From assembly GCF_001921205.1 (NCBI RefSeq), contig NZ_MSIE01000054.1, forward strand, positions 18,096 to 82,095: a stretch of DNA of 64,000 bases, in the 5' to 3' direction. The stretch's first letter is position 1; the number at the start of each line of letters is the position of its first letter. The notes beneath the pieces are model-generated. The model ran no database searches, was not told where the DNA came from, and was given only the letters and a program-made list of their open reading frames with translations. The position numbers and the translations under genes are program-made. Of the stretch, positions 44,449 through 53,809 are shown piece by piece. Source of the DNA: Actinophytocola xanthii. Lineage in GTDB: Bacteria; Actinomycetota; Actinomycetes; Mycobacteriales; Pseudonocardiaceae.

Positions 44449-46887
44449 ATGCGAAAGATACTGACCGTGTTCCTGGCGGCGGTGAGCGCCGCGGGCGCGC
44501 TCACCGCCTCGGCCTCGGCGCAGGGCCTGGCCTGGGAGGAGTGCCCGTTCCCCGGTGCGGCCGAGTGCGCGACGGTGTCCGTGCCCCTCGACTACCGCGA
44601 CCCCGGCGGCGAACAGCTCGACGTCCATGTCTCCCGCCTCCGCAGCACCCGTCCCGACCTGCGGCGCGGTGTGCTGGTGATGAACCAGGGCGGCCCGGGT
44701 CCCCACCTGGAGGACACCGCGTCGATCGAGCGGCTGGTGCCCCGGGAGGTCCTCGACGCCTACGACATCGTGAGCTTCGACCAGCGGGGGTTCGGCACCA
44801 GCGCGCCGGTCCGGTGCGGCCTGGCACCCGAGGAGCAGTTCACGTTCGCCTGGCCGCTGCCCGGGGGCGAACCGGCGGTCCGGCGGCGAGCCCAGCGGAT
44901 CGCGCGGAAGTGCGCCGCCCAGCCGCAGATGCCCTTCCTCGGCACGGCCAACGTCGCCCGCGACGTGGACCTCATCCGGGTCGCCCTGGGCGAGGAGCGG
45001 ATCAGCTATCTCGGCGTCTCCTACGGCACCTACCTCGGCACGGCCTACGACGCGTTGTTCCCCGGCCGGGTCGACCGGATGCTGTTGGACAGCAACGTCG
45101 ACCCGACCGCGGCCTGGCGGGGCAGCTTCCGCGACAGCATGACGGCCGGTGTCGACAGCCGGTTCGGCGACTTCGCCGCCTTCCTCGAGCGTGACCCCGC
45201 CGAGCTGCGGCGGGAGTTCCTCACGCTGGTCGCGGGGCTGGACCGGGAGCCGCTGTCCACCCCCAGCGGCGTCCTGACCGGCAGCCACCTGCGGATCACC
45301 CTGTTCGCGAGCCTCTACCAGGACCAGACGTTCCCGCTCGCCGGGCGCATGCTGGCCGCGGTGCGCGACCGCGACGCCGCGGCGGCCGCCGCGGTCGGTG
45401 ACGAGCTGCAGGTCTGGTACGACGACGACAACGACGCCTCCGCCGAGCTCGGCGTGTTCTGCGCCGACGGGACCTTCCCGCGCGATCCCGCGGTCTACGC
45501 CACCCAGGCCGCCGCCGACGCGAGGCGGTACCCGCTGACCGGCGGGGCCGGCGCCGCGATCATGCCCTGCGCGTTCTGGCCCGGCGACCCGCTCGACCCG
45601 CCGGTGCGCGCGAACCCGCGGGGGCCGGCGAACGTCCTGCTGGTCAACAACCTGCGTGATCCGGCCACGACCTACCGGGCGGCGACCGCGCTCCGCGGCC
45701 AGTTCGGCGACCGCGCCCGGCTCGTCGGCGTCGACCAGGGCGGGCACGGCGCGTACCTGTTCGGCGGCAATGTCTGCGCGGCGCGTGTCGGCACCGACTT
45801 CCTCGTGCACGGGGTGCGGCCGCCGGACATGACCTGTCCGGACCGCCACGCCGCGCTCGCGGGTGACCTCGCCCACCTCACCGGTGTCGCCGGTGCGCCC
45901 GGTGCGGCGGCGGAGGTCCGCGACGCCGACGGGGTGGTCCGGCTGCGGAGCGGGACCGCCGACCTCGCCACCGGCCGGCCGATGCTCGCGACCGACCGGG
46001 TGCGGGTCTTCAGCAACACCAAGGCGTTCGTGGCGACGGTCGTCCTGCAGCTGGTCGGGGAGCACCGGGTGGAGCTGGACGCGCCGGTCGGCCGGTACCT
46101 GCCCGGCCTGGTCCGCGGGGAGATCACCGTCCGCCAACTGCTCCAGCACACCAGCGGGCTGCCCGACCTCGACCCGCCGCTGTTCGGGCCCGGCGGGTAC
46201 CAGCGCCACCGGTTCGACCACCACGTCCCGGAGCGACTGGTGGCGCAGGCCGCGGCCCGCTCCCCGCTCCCGACGAAGTTCCACTACTCCACGACCAACT
46301 ACGTCGTCGCGGGCCTGCTCGTCGAGGCGGTGACCGGACGTCCGTACGCCGACGAGGTCGAGCGCCGGATCCTGCGCCCGCTTGGCATGCGGGACACGGT
46401 CCTGCCCGGTGACCGAGCCACCGTGCCGGGCCGGCACGCCCGCGGCTACGCCCACCTCGACGACGAGGACCGGATCAGCGCCACCGGGCGGCGGGTCGAC
46501 GTCACGCTGCTGAACCCGTCGCTGGTCTGGGCGGGGGGCGAGGCGGTGTCGACAGTCGGCGACCTGAACACCTTCTTCGCCGGCCTGCTGGGCGGTCGGT
46601 TGCTGCGGCCGGCGCAGCTGGCCGAGATGCGCCGGACCGTGCCGGCGAACGCCCTGGTCCCCGGTTCGGGGTACGGCCTCGGGCTCCTGCGCGTGCCGCT
46701 GTCGTGTGGCGGCGAGTACTGGACGCACGGCGGAAGCGGTCTGGGCTACCAGACCCGCGAGGGTGCCACCACCGACGGCCGGCAGGTCAGCGTCGTGATC
46801 ACCACCTCGCCGGCCACGCCGGCCCAGTCGGCGGCCCTGCTCGACGCCGTGGACGACGCACTGTGCTCGGCCCGGCCGGTCCGATAG
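44449..46887 (+). CDS. Secreted fusion of TAP-type alpha/beta hydrolase and beta-lactamase-like serine hydrolase
   Basis: 812 aa. Signal peptide to about residue 24 (ASASA). Residues 30-475: SlpD/tripeptidyl-aminopeptidase-type hydrolase, VMNQGGPGP oxyanion region, SFDQRGFGTS, nucleophile LGVSYGTYLG, C-terminal TAP region with VNNLRDPAT (Asp) and DQGGHGAY (His). Residues about 480-805: class C beta-lactamase/D,D-peptidase fold with FSNTKAF (SxxK), HYSTTNY where YxN would be expected (Asn replaced), and HGGSGLGY. An open single frame spans the joint. Together they could trim peptides or cell-wall stems; exact substrates unknown. Confidence 0.86.
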   Translation: MRKILTVFLAAVSAAGALTASASAQGLAWEECPFPGAAECATVSVPLDYRDPGGEQLDVHVSRLRSTRPDLRRGVLVMNQGGPGPHLEDTASIERLVPREVLDAYDIVSFDQRGFGTSAPVRCGLAPEEQFTFAWPLPGGEPAVRRRAQRIARKCAAQPQMPFLGTANVARDVDLIRVALGEERISYLGVSYGTYLGTAYDALFPGRVDRMLLDSNVDPTAAWRGSFRDSMTAGVDSRFGDFAAFLERDPAELRREFLTLVAGLDREPLSTPSGVLTGSHLRITLFASLYQDQTFPLAGRMLAAVRDRDAAAAAAVGDELQVWYDDDNDASAELGVFCADGTFPRDPAVYATQAAADARRYPLTGGAGAAIMPCAFWPGDPLDPPVRANPRGPANVLLVNNLRDPATTYRAATALRGQFGDRARLVGVDQGGHGAYLFGGNVCAARVGTDFLVHGVRPPDMTCPDRHAALAGDLAHLTGVAGAPGAAAEVRDADGVVRLRSGTADLATGRPMLATDRVRVFSNTKAFVATVVLQLVGEHRVELDAPVGRYLPGLVRGEITVRQLLQHTSGLPDLDPPLFGPGGYQRHRFDHHVPERLVAQAAARSPLPTKFHYSTTNYVVAGLLVEAVTGRPYADEVERRILRPLGMRDTVLPGDRATVPGRHARGYAHLDDEDRISATGRRVDVTLLNPSLVWAGGEAVSTVGDLNTFFAGLLGGRLLRPAQLAEMRRTVPANALVPGSGYGLGLLRVPLSCGGEYWTHGGSGLGYQTREGATTDGRQVSVVITTSPATPAQSAALLDAVDDALCSARPVR

Positions 46888-46901
46888 CGGATACTCCCGT
46901 C

Positions 46902-47936
46902 GTGTTCCCGCTCGTGCTCGCCACCGCGGTCGCGGCGCTGGCCGCCCTCGGCAACGCCTTCTGGTGGTCCCGCCGGGTGTTGCCGAGTGCGACTGTCGCG
47001 TTCGGACTGTCCCTTGGCGTCACCGCGACCTACCGCGGCCCCGGCGACAACGCCGTCGCCGGCTGGCTCCTGGTCGAGACGGTCGGAGCGCTCTGCGTGC
47101 TCGTCCAGGTCGCGCGGCGACCGCCGGTGCGGCCGGCGGTCGCCGGCGCCGCGTTCGGGATCGCCGCTCTCGGCTCCGCGCCGCTGCGGATCGGGCTCTG
47201 GCTGACGCCGCCGTCGCCGGTGTGGGAGGTGGTGGCCGTCTGCGCGGTGTGGACCCTGCTGGCGGCCGCCGCCGCCGGTGTCGGCGCCTACCTGAGGTCG
47301 CTGGACCGGCGGCGGGAGCGGTCGGTGGCGGCGGCGCGGCGCGAGCAACGGCTGCGGCTGGCCCGGGACCTGCACGACTGGCTCGCCCACGAGATGACCG
47401 GGATCGTGCTGGCCGCCCAGGCCGGGCAGCTCGACGGGACGGACCCGGTCCGCGCGCTCGGCCAGATCGAGGAGGCGGGGGTGCGCGGGCTGGCGGCGAT
47501 GGACCGCGCGCTTCGGCTGCTGCGCACGGCGACCGCCGACCAGGCCGCGGCGCAGACCGTGACGATGGCGGAGGTGGCGGCGGTGGTCGAGCGCTTCGCC
47601 GAGACCAGCGGTGCCGAGGTCACCTGCGAGATCGCGGACATCGGCACGCAGCGGCCCGAGGTGGTGGCGACCGTGCACCGGGTGGTGCTGGAGTCGTTGA
47701 CGAACGTGCGCCGGCACGCGGGGGACCCGGGGACGGTCCTGGTGGCCGTCGCCGAGGCCGACGGCGAGGTGGTGGTCGAGGTGAGCGACGACGGCGACCA
47801 GCGCAGGAGGCGGAGCCGGCGGGGCGGGACCGGCCTCGCCGGCCTCGCGGAGTGGGTGTCCGCGCTGGACGGCACGCTGACCGCGGGGCCGGCGCGGCCG
47901 AGGGGCTGGGCGGTACGGGCCACGGTGCCCCTGTGA
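46902..47936 (+). CDS. Sensor histidine kinase, NarL-system type
   Basis: 344 aa from GTG 46902. Four to five membrane segments in residues 1-135 with no large sensor loop. Dimerisation/phospho-acceptor motif RLARDLHDWLAHEMTGIV with the His (about residue 155); HATPase with LESLTNVRRHA and a G-rich RGGTGLAGLAEWV. Overlaps the response regulator start (GTGA). Signal unknown. Confidence 0.9.
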   Translation: MFPLVLATAVAALAALGNAFWWSRRVLPSATVAFGLSLGVTATYRGPGDNAVAGWLLVETVGALCVLVQVARRPPVRPAVAGAAFGIAALGSAPLRIGLWLTPPSPVWEVVAVCAVWTLLAAAAAGVGAYLRSLDRRRERSVAAARREQRLRLARDLHDWLAHEMTGIVLAAQAGQLDGTDPVRALGQIEEAGVRGLAAMDRALRLLRTATADQAAAQTVTMAEVAAVVERFAETSGAEVTCEIADIGTQRPEVVATVHRVVLESLTNVRRHAGDPGTVLVAVAEADGEVVVEVSDDGDQRRRRSRRGGTGLAGLAEWVSALDGTLTAGPARPRGWAVRATVPL

Positions 47937-48568
47937 TCCGCGTGCTGATCGCCGACGACCAGGAGATGGTCCGCCGCAACCTGCGCCGGATCCTCGAGTC
48001 GGCGCCGGACCTGCGCGTGGTCGGCGAGGCCGCGGACGGGGTCGCGGCGGTTGAGCGGGCGCGGGTGCTGCGCCCCGACGTGGTGCTGGCCGACATCCGC
48101 ATGCCGCGCCGCGACGGGCTCGCCGTGGCCCGCGAGCTGGCCGGTCCGGGCGTGCCCGATCCCGTACGGGTCGTGGTGATCACGACGTTCGAGCTCGACG
48201 AGTACGTGTACGCCGCGTTGCGCAACGGCGCCTGCGGGTTCCTGTTGAAGCGGTCGGGGCCGGCGCTGCTGATCGAGGGCGTGCGCGCGGCGATGGCCGG
48301 GGACCTGCTGGTCAGCCCGCAGCTGACCGTGCGGCTGCTGGCCCACCTGTCGGGTCGGTCGCGGCCGGAGGGCGAGGAGTTGACCGAGCGCGAGCTGGCC
48401 GTGGCCCGGCTGGTCGCGCGGGCCAGGACCAATGCCGAGATCGCCGCCGAGCTGTTCGTGACGCCGGGCACCGTGAAGACCCACCTCGCGAACATCCAGC
48501 GCAAGACCGGCGCCCGCAACAGGGTCGCGATCGCTGCCTGGGTCTGGGAGACCGGCCGGTCCGGCTAG
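47933..48568 (+). CDS. NarL/FixJ response regulator
   Basis: 211 aa. Receiver with IADDQEMVRR acidic pair, phospho-acceptor Asp in VVLADIRMPRRDG, Thr in VITTFE and Lys in FLLKRSGP; LuxR HTH at 150-205 (LTERELAVARLVARARTNAEIAAELF). Partner of the preceding kinase. Confidence 0.93.
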   Translation: MIRVLIADDQEMVRRNLRRILESAPDLRVVGEAADGVAAVERARVLRPDVVLADIRMPRRDGLAVARELAGPGVPDPVRVVVITTFELDEYVYAALRNGACGFLLKRSGPALLIEGVRAAMAGDLLVSPQLTVRLLAHLSGRSRPEGEELTERELAVARLVARARTNAEIAAELFVTPGTVKTHLANIQRKTGARNRVAIAAWVWETGRSG

Positions 48569-48658
48569 CCGGCCCCGGCCGCACCCCCTTCGACCGCCCG
48601 TCGCCGCCGCCGCGGGAGGGCGGCCGTCAGTCGTGCCCGAGCCGGTATCGAGAGAGTG

Positions 48659-48687
48659 TTGACTCGCTGGCGACGTACATGTAAACA
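48659..48687 (+). promoter_or_regulatory. Promoter of the DeoR-PTS operon
   Basis: TTGACT (48659-48664), 17-base spacer, TAAACA (48682-48687). The first GTAAAC regulator repeat overlaps the -10. Confidence 0.6.
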
Positions 48688-48721
48688 CAGCAATACACAG
48701 ATGAAACGGCGGTAAACCCAC
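48681..48721 (+). promoter_or_regulatory. GTAAAC direct repeats, candidate DeoR operator
   Basis: GTAAACACA at 48681 and GTAAACCCA at 48712, 31 bases apart (about three helical turns), one on the -10 and one just before the DeoR start. ACATGT flanks both. The usual arrangement for autorepression by DeoR-family proteins. Confidence 0.5.
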
Positions 48722-49483
48722 ATGTATGCGGAAGAACGCCAGCAGTACATCGTCGATCGGGCCCGCCGTGACGGCCGGGTCGATGTCGCCGACCTGGCCG
48801 GTGAGCTCGCCGTGACCGGCGAGACGATCCGGCGGGACCTGTCGGTGCTCGAACGGCACGGGCTGCTGCGGCGCGTGCACGGTGGGGCGATCCCCGTCGA
48901 GCGGCTCGGCTTCGAGCCGGCGCTCGCCGCGCGGGACGCCGTGCTCACCGCCGAGAAGGACCGCATCGCCAAGGCGGCGCTGGCGGAGCTGCCGGAGGAG
49001 GGCTCGATCCTGCTCGACGCGGGGTCGACCACCGCGCGGCTCGCCGAGATCCTCCCGGTCGACCGGCACCTCACGGTGCTGACGAACGCGCTGCCCACGG
49101 CGCTCGCCCTGGCCACCCGAACCAACGTCACCGTGCTGTTCATCGGTGGCCGGGTGCGCCGGCGCACGCTCGCCTGCGTCGACCCCTGGGCCATCGAGGC
49201 CCTCGGGCAGAGCTACGTGGACGTCGCGTTCATCGCCACCAACGGGCTCTCCGTGCAGCGCGGGTTGACCACGCCCGACCAGGCCGAGGCATCGGTGAAG
49301 CGCGCCATGATCGCCGCGGCCCGCCGCACCGTGCTGCTCGCCGACCACACGAAGCTCAGTTCCGACCACCTGTCCCGGTTCGGCCAGCTTTCCGACATCG
49401 ACACGTTCATCACCGACACCGGTCTCGACGAGCACACCGCCGCCGAGATCGAGTCGCGGGGACCGAGGGTGGTGCGGGTGTGA
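48722..49483 (+). CDS. DeoR/GlpR-family regulator of the PTS operon
   Basis: 253 aa. N-terminal HTH (RQQYIVDRARRDGRVDVADLAGEL, GETIRRDLSVLERHGLLRRVHGGA); C-terminal DeoRC sensor with ILLDAGSTT and LVTD-like ITDTGLDE. The family senses sugar phosphates such as fructose 1-phosphate. Heads the operon; 46 bases before the 1-phosphofructokinase gene. Confidence 0.92.
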   Translation: MYAEERQQYIVDRARRDGRVDVADLAGELAVTGETIRRDLSVLERHGLLRRVHGGAIPVERLGFEPALAARDAVLTAEKDRIAKAALAELPEEGSILLDAGSTTARLAEILPVDRHLTVLTNALPTALALATRTNVTVLFIGGRVRRRTLACVDPWAIEALGQSYVDVAFIATNGLSVQRGLTTPDQAEASVKRAMIAAARRTVLLADHTKLSSDHLSRFGQLSDIDTFITDTGLDEHTAAEIESRGPRVVRV

Positions 49484-49529
49484 CGTTCGGAGCGAGTGTC
49501 CGGGTCGGTGTCCCAGCGGAGGCAGCGAC

Positions 49530-50501
49530 ATGATCGTGACGTTGACGTTGAACCCGAGCCTGGACCGCACGATCGAGATCGCGCGGTTGACCAGGGGCTC
49601 GCTGACCCGAGCCACCGCGACCAGGCTCGATCCCGGGGGGAAGGGCGTCAACGTGTCCAGGGCCCTGGCCGCGCACGGGATCCGCACGCGGGCGGTGGTG
49701 CCGTGTGGCGGCCCGGAGGGCGAACAGCTCACCGCGCTGCTCGGGCTCGAGGGGATCGACGTCGCCGCCGTGGCGGTGGCCGGGCACACCCGGTCCAACG
49801 TCAGCCTCGCCGAGCCGGACGGCACGGTGACGAAGATCAACGAGCCGGGTGGCTCGCTCCGGCCGGAGGATCTGGAGCGGGTGACCGAGTCGGTGCTGAC
49901 CGAGGCGGCCGGCGCGGACTGGGTGGTGGCCAGCGGGAGCCTGCCGCCGGGAGTGCCCGACGGGTACTACGGCCGGCTGGGCCGCCAGCTGACCGGGCTC
50001 GGCGTCCGGTTCGCGGTGGACACGTCCGGTCCGGCGCTGGCCGGGGCGCTGGACGCCGGGCCGGCGCTGGTGAAGCCGAACCGGGACGAGCTGGCCGAGT
50101 CGGTCGGCTTCCGGATCGACACGGTCGCCGACGCGGTCCGAGCCGCGGAGGCGGTCCGGGCGGCGGGGGCGGAAGCGGTCCTGGCCAGTCTCGGCGCCGA
50201 CGGCGCCGTGCTGGTCGACCGCGAGGGGGTGCGTTGGGGCGAGTCGCCGGTCGACCGCGGCCGCAGTGCGGTCGGTGCGGGAGACGCGATGCTCGCCGGC
50301 TACCTCGCCGGGCAGACGTCCGGTGAGGATGCCCTGATCGAGGCGTTGTCCTGGGGTGCGGCGGCAGTTCGACTGCCGGGCAGCCGCATGCCTGGACCGT
50401 CCGATGTGGACCGCACGATCGTGCGCGTACCTACGACACCTGACCTCACGCGGTCGCTGAGCGGACCGCACAACGCACACGGTTTGGAGCAGATTCGATG
50501 A
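49530..50501 (+). CDS. fruK: 1-Phosphofructokinase (PfkB family)
   Basis: 323 aa. TLTLNPSLDRTI and GGKGVNVSRALAAHG match FruK/LacC N-termini; the PfkB signature 2 with catalytic Asp is GRSAVGAGDAMLAGYLAG. Phosphorylates fructose 1-phosphate (or a close ketose/hexitol phosphate) to the 1,6-bisphosphate. Overlaps the EIICB start by 4 bases. Its presence beside a mannitol-type rather than a fructose-type PTS is the odd point. Confidence 0.88.
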   Translation: MIVTLTLNPSLDRTIEIARLTRGSLTRATATRLDPGGKGVNVSRALAAHGIRTRAVVPCGGPEGEQLTALLGLEGIDVAAVAVAGHTRSNVSLAEPDGTVTKINEPGGSLRPEDLERVTESVLTEAAGADWVVASGSLPPGVPDGYYGRLGRQLTGLGVRFAVDTSGPALAGALDAGPALVKPNRDELAESVGFRIDTVADAVRAAEAVRAAGAEAVLASLGADGAVLVDREGVRWGESPVDRGRSAVGAGDAMLAGYLAGQTSGEDALIEALSWGAAAVRLPGSRMPGPSDVDRTIVRVPTTPDLTRSLSGPHNAHGLEQIR

Positions 50502-52018
50502 CGAATGTGTCCATGGCGGAGCTGAAGAACCTGCAAGGGAACAGCTTCCGCGCGAGGGTCCAGCGCTTCGGCGGCTACATGGCCGGCATGATCATGCCGA
50601 ACATCGGTGCCTTCATCGCGTGGGGTCTGATCACCGCGATGTTCATCCCGACGGGGTGGACGCCCAACGAGAAGCTCGGCGCCCTCGTCGGGCCGATGAT
50701 CTCGGTGCTGCTGCCGGTGCTGATCGGCTACACCGGCGGCCGGATGGTGCACGGCCAGCGTGGTGCGGTGATCGGCGCCGTGGCGACGATGGGTGTGGTC
50801 GTCGGGGCCGAGATACCGATGTTCCTCGGCGCCATGGTGATGGGCCCGCTCGCGGCCCTGGTGCTGAAGGGCTTCGACAAGCTCGTCGAAGGCAAGATCA
50901 AGGCCGGCTTCGAGATGCTGGTCAACAACTTCAGCGTCGGGATCATCGGCGGCGCGATGGCGGTTCTGGGCGTGGTGGGCATCGGCCCCGTCGTCGAGGC
51001 GCTGACCAAGGCCGCCGGCAACGCCGTCGACTTCCTGGTGGACAACAGCTTACTGCCGCTGGTGTCGGTGATCGTCGAGCCGGCGAAGGCGCTGTTCCTG
51101 AACAACGCGATCAACCACGGCGTGTTCGGGCCCATCGGCGCGGACCAGGCTCTGGAGACCGGCCAGTCGATCATGTTCATGATCGAGACCAACCCCGGCC
51201 CGGGTCTGGGCGTGCTGGTCGCCATGTTCCTGTTCGGACCGCGCAAGATCCGGCCGACCGTGCCCGGTGCGATGATCATCCACTTCCTCGGCGGCATCCA
51301 CGAGATCTACTTCCCGTACCTGCTGATGAAGCCGAAGATGATCATCGCCGCGATCGCCGGCGGCATGGCTGGTGTCGGCACCGCGATGGTGACCAACTCC
51401 GGCCTGGTCTCGACTCCGGCGCCGGGCAGCATCTTCGCCTACCTCGCGGTCACCCCACGCGGCGGTCACCTGAGCGTGCTGCTCTCGATCGCGGTCGCGG
51501 CCGGCGTCGCGTTCATTGTCGGTGCCGCGCTGCTCAAGTTCGGCCGGGGAGCCGACGCCGACGACCCGGCCCTGGAGGCCGCGGTGGGCGGGGACGCTCC
51601 CGTCCCGTCCGCCGGTGGCGCCGCCACGGCCACCCCGGAGCCGTCGGTGAGCGCCACGACCGCGCCGGTCGGGGGTTCCACTGGCAACGGCGCCGTGTCA
51701 GCCCCGGCCCGGCCGACGATCTCCGGCAAGGAGGTCAAGAAGCTGATGGTGGCCTGCGACGCCGGGATGGGCAGCAGCGTGATGCTGGCCAGCCAGATGC
51801 GCACGCGGCTCAAGCCCTACGGCGTTACCGTCGAGCACGTGTCGGTGAACGACCTGCCGGCCGACGCGCGCCTGGTGCTCACCCACGCCGACCTGGCCGA
51901 TCGGGCACGGGCCACGGTGCCGCACGCGGTTGTCGTGCCGTTCCAGATGTTCCTCGGCGACCCGGTGTTCGACGAGGTGGAGAAGGCGATCAAGGAGGGT
52001 GGCGAGCTGCGTGGCTGA
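50498..52018 (+). CDS. mtlA: PTS mannitol-type EIICB
   Basis: 506 aa. EIIC (residues about 20-345) with FGGYMAGMIMPNIGAFIAWG, the substrate-pocket GGIHEIYFPYLLMKP and PGSIFAYLAVTP, as in MtlA; about eight membrane helices. A Pro/Ala/Thr-rich linker (about 355-405) leads to EIIB with phosphocysteine ACDAGMGSSVML. EIIA is a separate gene. Imports and phosphorylates mannitol or a related hexitol. Confidence 0.92.
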   Translation: MTNVSMAELKNLQGNSFRARVQRFGGYMAGMIMPNIGAFIAWGLITAMFIPTGWTPNEKLGALVGPMISVLLPVLIGYTGGRMVHGQRGAVIGAVATMGVVVGAEIPMFLGAMVMGPLAALVLKGFDKLVEGKIKAGFEMLVNNFSVGIIGGAMAVLGVVGIGPVVEALTKAAGNAVDFLVDNSLLPLVSVIVEPAKALFLNNAINHGVFGPIGADQALETGQSIMFMIETNPGPGLGVLVAMFLFGPRKIRPTVPGAMIIHFLGGIHEIYFPYLLMKPKMIIAAIAGGMAGVGTAMVTNSGLVSTPAPGSIFAYLAVTPRGGHLSVLLSIAVAAGVAFIVGAALLKFGRGADADDPALEAAVGGDAPVPSAGGAATATPEPSVSATTAPVGGSTGNGAVSAPARPTISGKEVKKLMVACDAGMGSSVMLASQMRTRLKPYGVTVEHVSVNDLPADARLVLTHADLADRARATVPHAVVVPFQMFLGDPVFDEVEKAIKEGGELRG

Positions 52019-52463
52019 CCAGGAGGTTCTGTCCACTGAGGGCATCCGGCTGGGACGGTCCGCCGAGGACAAGTGGGACGCGGTCCGGCAGTGCGGCGCG
52101 CTGCTCGACGAGCTCGGTGCCGTTGAGCCCGGCTACGCCGAGACCATGCTCGAGCGCGAGCGGTCGGTGTCGACGTTCATCGGCGAGGGTGTCGCGATCC
52201 CGCACGGGACCGACGCCAGCCGCGCCCTGGTCCGGCGGACGACGCTGGGTGTCCTCCAGTTCCCCGCCGGGGTGGACTGGGACGGCCAGCGGGTGACGAT
52301 CTGCGTGGCCATCGCGGCCAAGGGCGACGAGCACGTCTCGGTGCTCTCCGCCCTGGCCCAGATCCTGATGGACCCGCAGCAGGCCGAGCGGCTGCGTACC
52401 TCGACCAGTGTCGAGGAAGTGCACGCGCTGCTCGCATCGATCGGGAAGGGGATCGAAGTATGA
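52011..52463 (+). CDS. mtlF: PTS EIIA, mannitol/fructose type
   Basis: 150 aa, GTG start inside the EIICB end (8-base overlap) with AAGGAGG 12 bases upstream. Phosphohistidine in FIGEGVAIPHGTDASR; VSVLSALAQIL is also typical. Passes phosphate from HPr to EIIB. Overlaps the dehydrogenase start by 4 bases. Confidence 0.92.
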   Translation: MADQEVLSTEGIRLGRSAEDKWDAVRQCGALLDELGAVEPGYAETMLERERSVSTFIGEGVAIPHGTDASRALVRRTTLGVLQFPAGVDWDGQRVTICVAIAAKGDEHVSVLSALAQILMDPQQAERLRTSTSVEEVHALLASIGKGIEV

Positions 52464-53500
52464 GGGTGGCACGTTTCTACGCCCCGGGTGACCTCCGACT
52501 GGAGGAGGCGCAGGAGCCGAACCCGGGGCCGGAGGAGGTGAAGATCCGCGTCCGACAGTGCTCGACGTGCGGCACGGACGTGAAGATCTTCAACCATGGC
52601 CACCACCACCTCGTGCCGCCGAGGGTGATCGGGCACGAGATCGCCGGCGAGGTCGTCGAGGTCGGCGCGGAGGTCACCGGGTGGTCGCCCGGCGACCGCG
52701 TCCAGGTGATCGCCGCCGTGCCGTGCGGGCAGTGCTACGAGTGCACGCACGGGCACATGACGGTCTGTCCGAACCAGACCTCGGTCGGCTACCACTACGA
52801 CGGCGGGTTCGCCGAGTTCCTCGTGGTGCCCAAGGCGGTACTGGCCGTGGACGGGCTCAACCGCATCCCGGACGGGGTCGGTTTCGCCGAGGCGTCGGTT
52901 GCCGAGCCGCTGGCCTGCGTGCTGAACGGGCAGGAGCTGGCCGGGGTCGGCGAGGGTGACGACGTGGTCGTCGTCGGTGCCGGCCCGATCGGCTGCCTGC
53001 ACGTGCGGCTCGCGCGCGCCAGGGGAGCGCGCCGGGTGTTCCTGGTCGAGCTCAACCGGGCCAGGCTTGACATGTCCGCGGCGGTCGTCTCACCGGACGC
53101 GGCGATCTGTGGGTCCGAGGTGGACGCCGTGGACGAGGTCCGCAAGCTCACCGACGGCCGCGGCGCCGACGTGGTGATCACCGCGGCCGCCTCCGGCGCC
53201 GCCCAGGAGGACGCGCTGCAGATGGCCGCGCGGGGTGGGCGGATCAGCCTGTTCGGTGGTCTGCCCAAGGACAAGCCGACGATCACGTTGGACTCGAACC
53301 TCGTGCACTACCGCGAGCTCACCGTGGTGGGCGCCAACGGGTCCAGCCCGCAGCACAACAAGCAGGCGCTGGAGCTGATCGCGACCGGACAGGTCCCGGT
53401 GAGCGATCTGATCACCCACCGGCTCCAGCTCGCCGAACTGCACGACGCCATCAAGCTGGTGTCGAGTGGACAGGCCATCAAGGTGACCATCGCGCCGTAA
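52460..53500 (+). CDS. Zinc-dependent medium-chain dehydrogenase (polyol or polyol-phosphate)
   Basis: 346 aa. Catalytic zinc residues in CSTCGTDVK and IGHEIAGEV; structural zinc CGQCYECTHGHMTVC; NAD fold VVVVGAGPIGCLHVRLA. Resembles sorbitol dehydrogenases. Sits where mtlD usually stands, so it probably oxidises the imported hexitol phosphate. No long-chain mannitol-1-phosphate dehydrogenase is present. Confidence 0.88.
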   Translation: MRVARFYAPGDLRLEEAQEPNPGPEEVKIRVRQCSTCGTDVKIFNHGHHHLVPPRVIGHEIAGEVVEVGAEVTGWSPGDRVQVIAAVPCGQCYECTHGHMTVCPNQTSVGYHYDGGFAEFLVVPKAVLAVDGLNRIPDGVGFAEASVAEPLACVLNGQELAGVGEGDDVVVVGAGPIGCLHVRLARARGARRVFLVELNRARLDMSAAVVSPDAAICGSEVDAVDEVRKLTDGRGADVVITAAASGAAQEDALQMAARGGRISLFGGLPKDKPTITLDSNLVHYRELTVVGANGSSPQHNKQALELIATGQVPVSDLITHRLQLAELHDAIKLVSSGQAIKVTIAP

Positions 53501-53527
53501 CCCCGGGGCCGACTCAAGGAGGAGACC

Positions 53528-53809
53528 ATGCCCAGCAGAGAAGTCGTCGTCGGATCGAGGATCGGGTTGCACGGACGGCCGGCCGCGATCGTCGTGCGCA
53601 CCGCGGCGGCGCAGCCGGTGACCGTGCGGATCAGCACGGGTGACCGGCCGCCGGTGGACGCGAGCAGCATCATCGCCGTGCTCTCGCTGGGTGCGAAGGG
53701 CGGGGACACGGTCACGATCGAGGCCGAGGGCGACGGCGCCGACGAGGCGCTGGACGCCCTGGCCGAGATCCTGGGCAGGGATCTGGACGCCGAGACGGCC
53801 GATGCCTGA
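53528..53809 (+). CDS. ptsH: HPr phosphocarrier protein
   Basis: 93 aa. Phosphohistidine in IGLHGRPAA and the Ser-46 region VDASSIIAVLSLGAKGGD. Carries phosphate from EI to EIIA. AAGGAGG before the ATG; overlaps EI by 8 bases. Confidence 0.95.
   Translation: MPSREVVVGSRIGLHGRPAAIVVRTAAAQPVTVRISTGDRPPVDASSIIAVLSLGAKGGDTVTIEAEGDGADEALDALAEILGRDLDAETADA

Noticed and set aside
44449..46887. A sequencing frameshift joining two genes
   Set aside because: The frame is open and codon bias uniform through the joint, so a true fusion is more likely; read-level checking is still listed.
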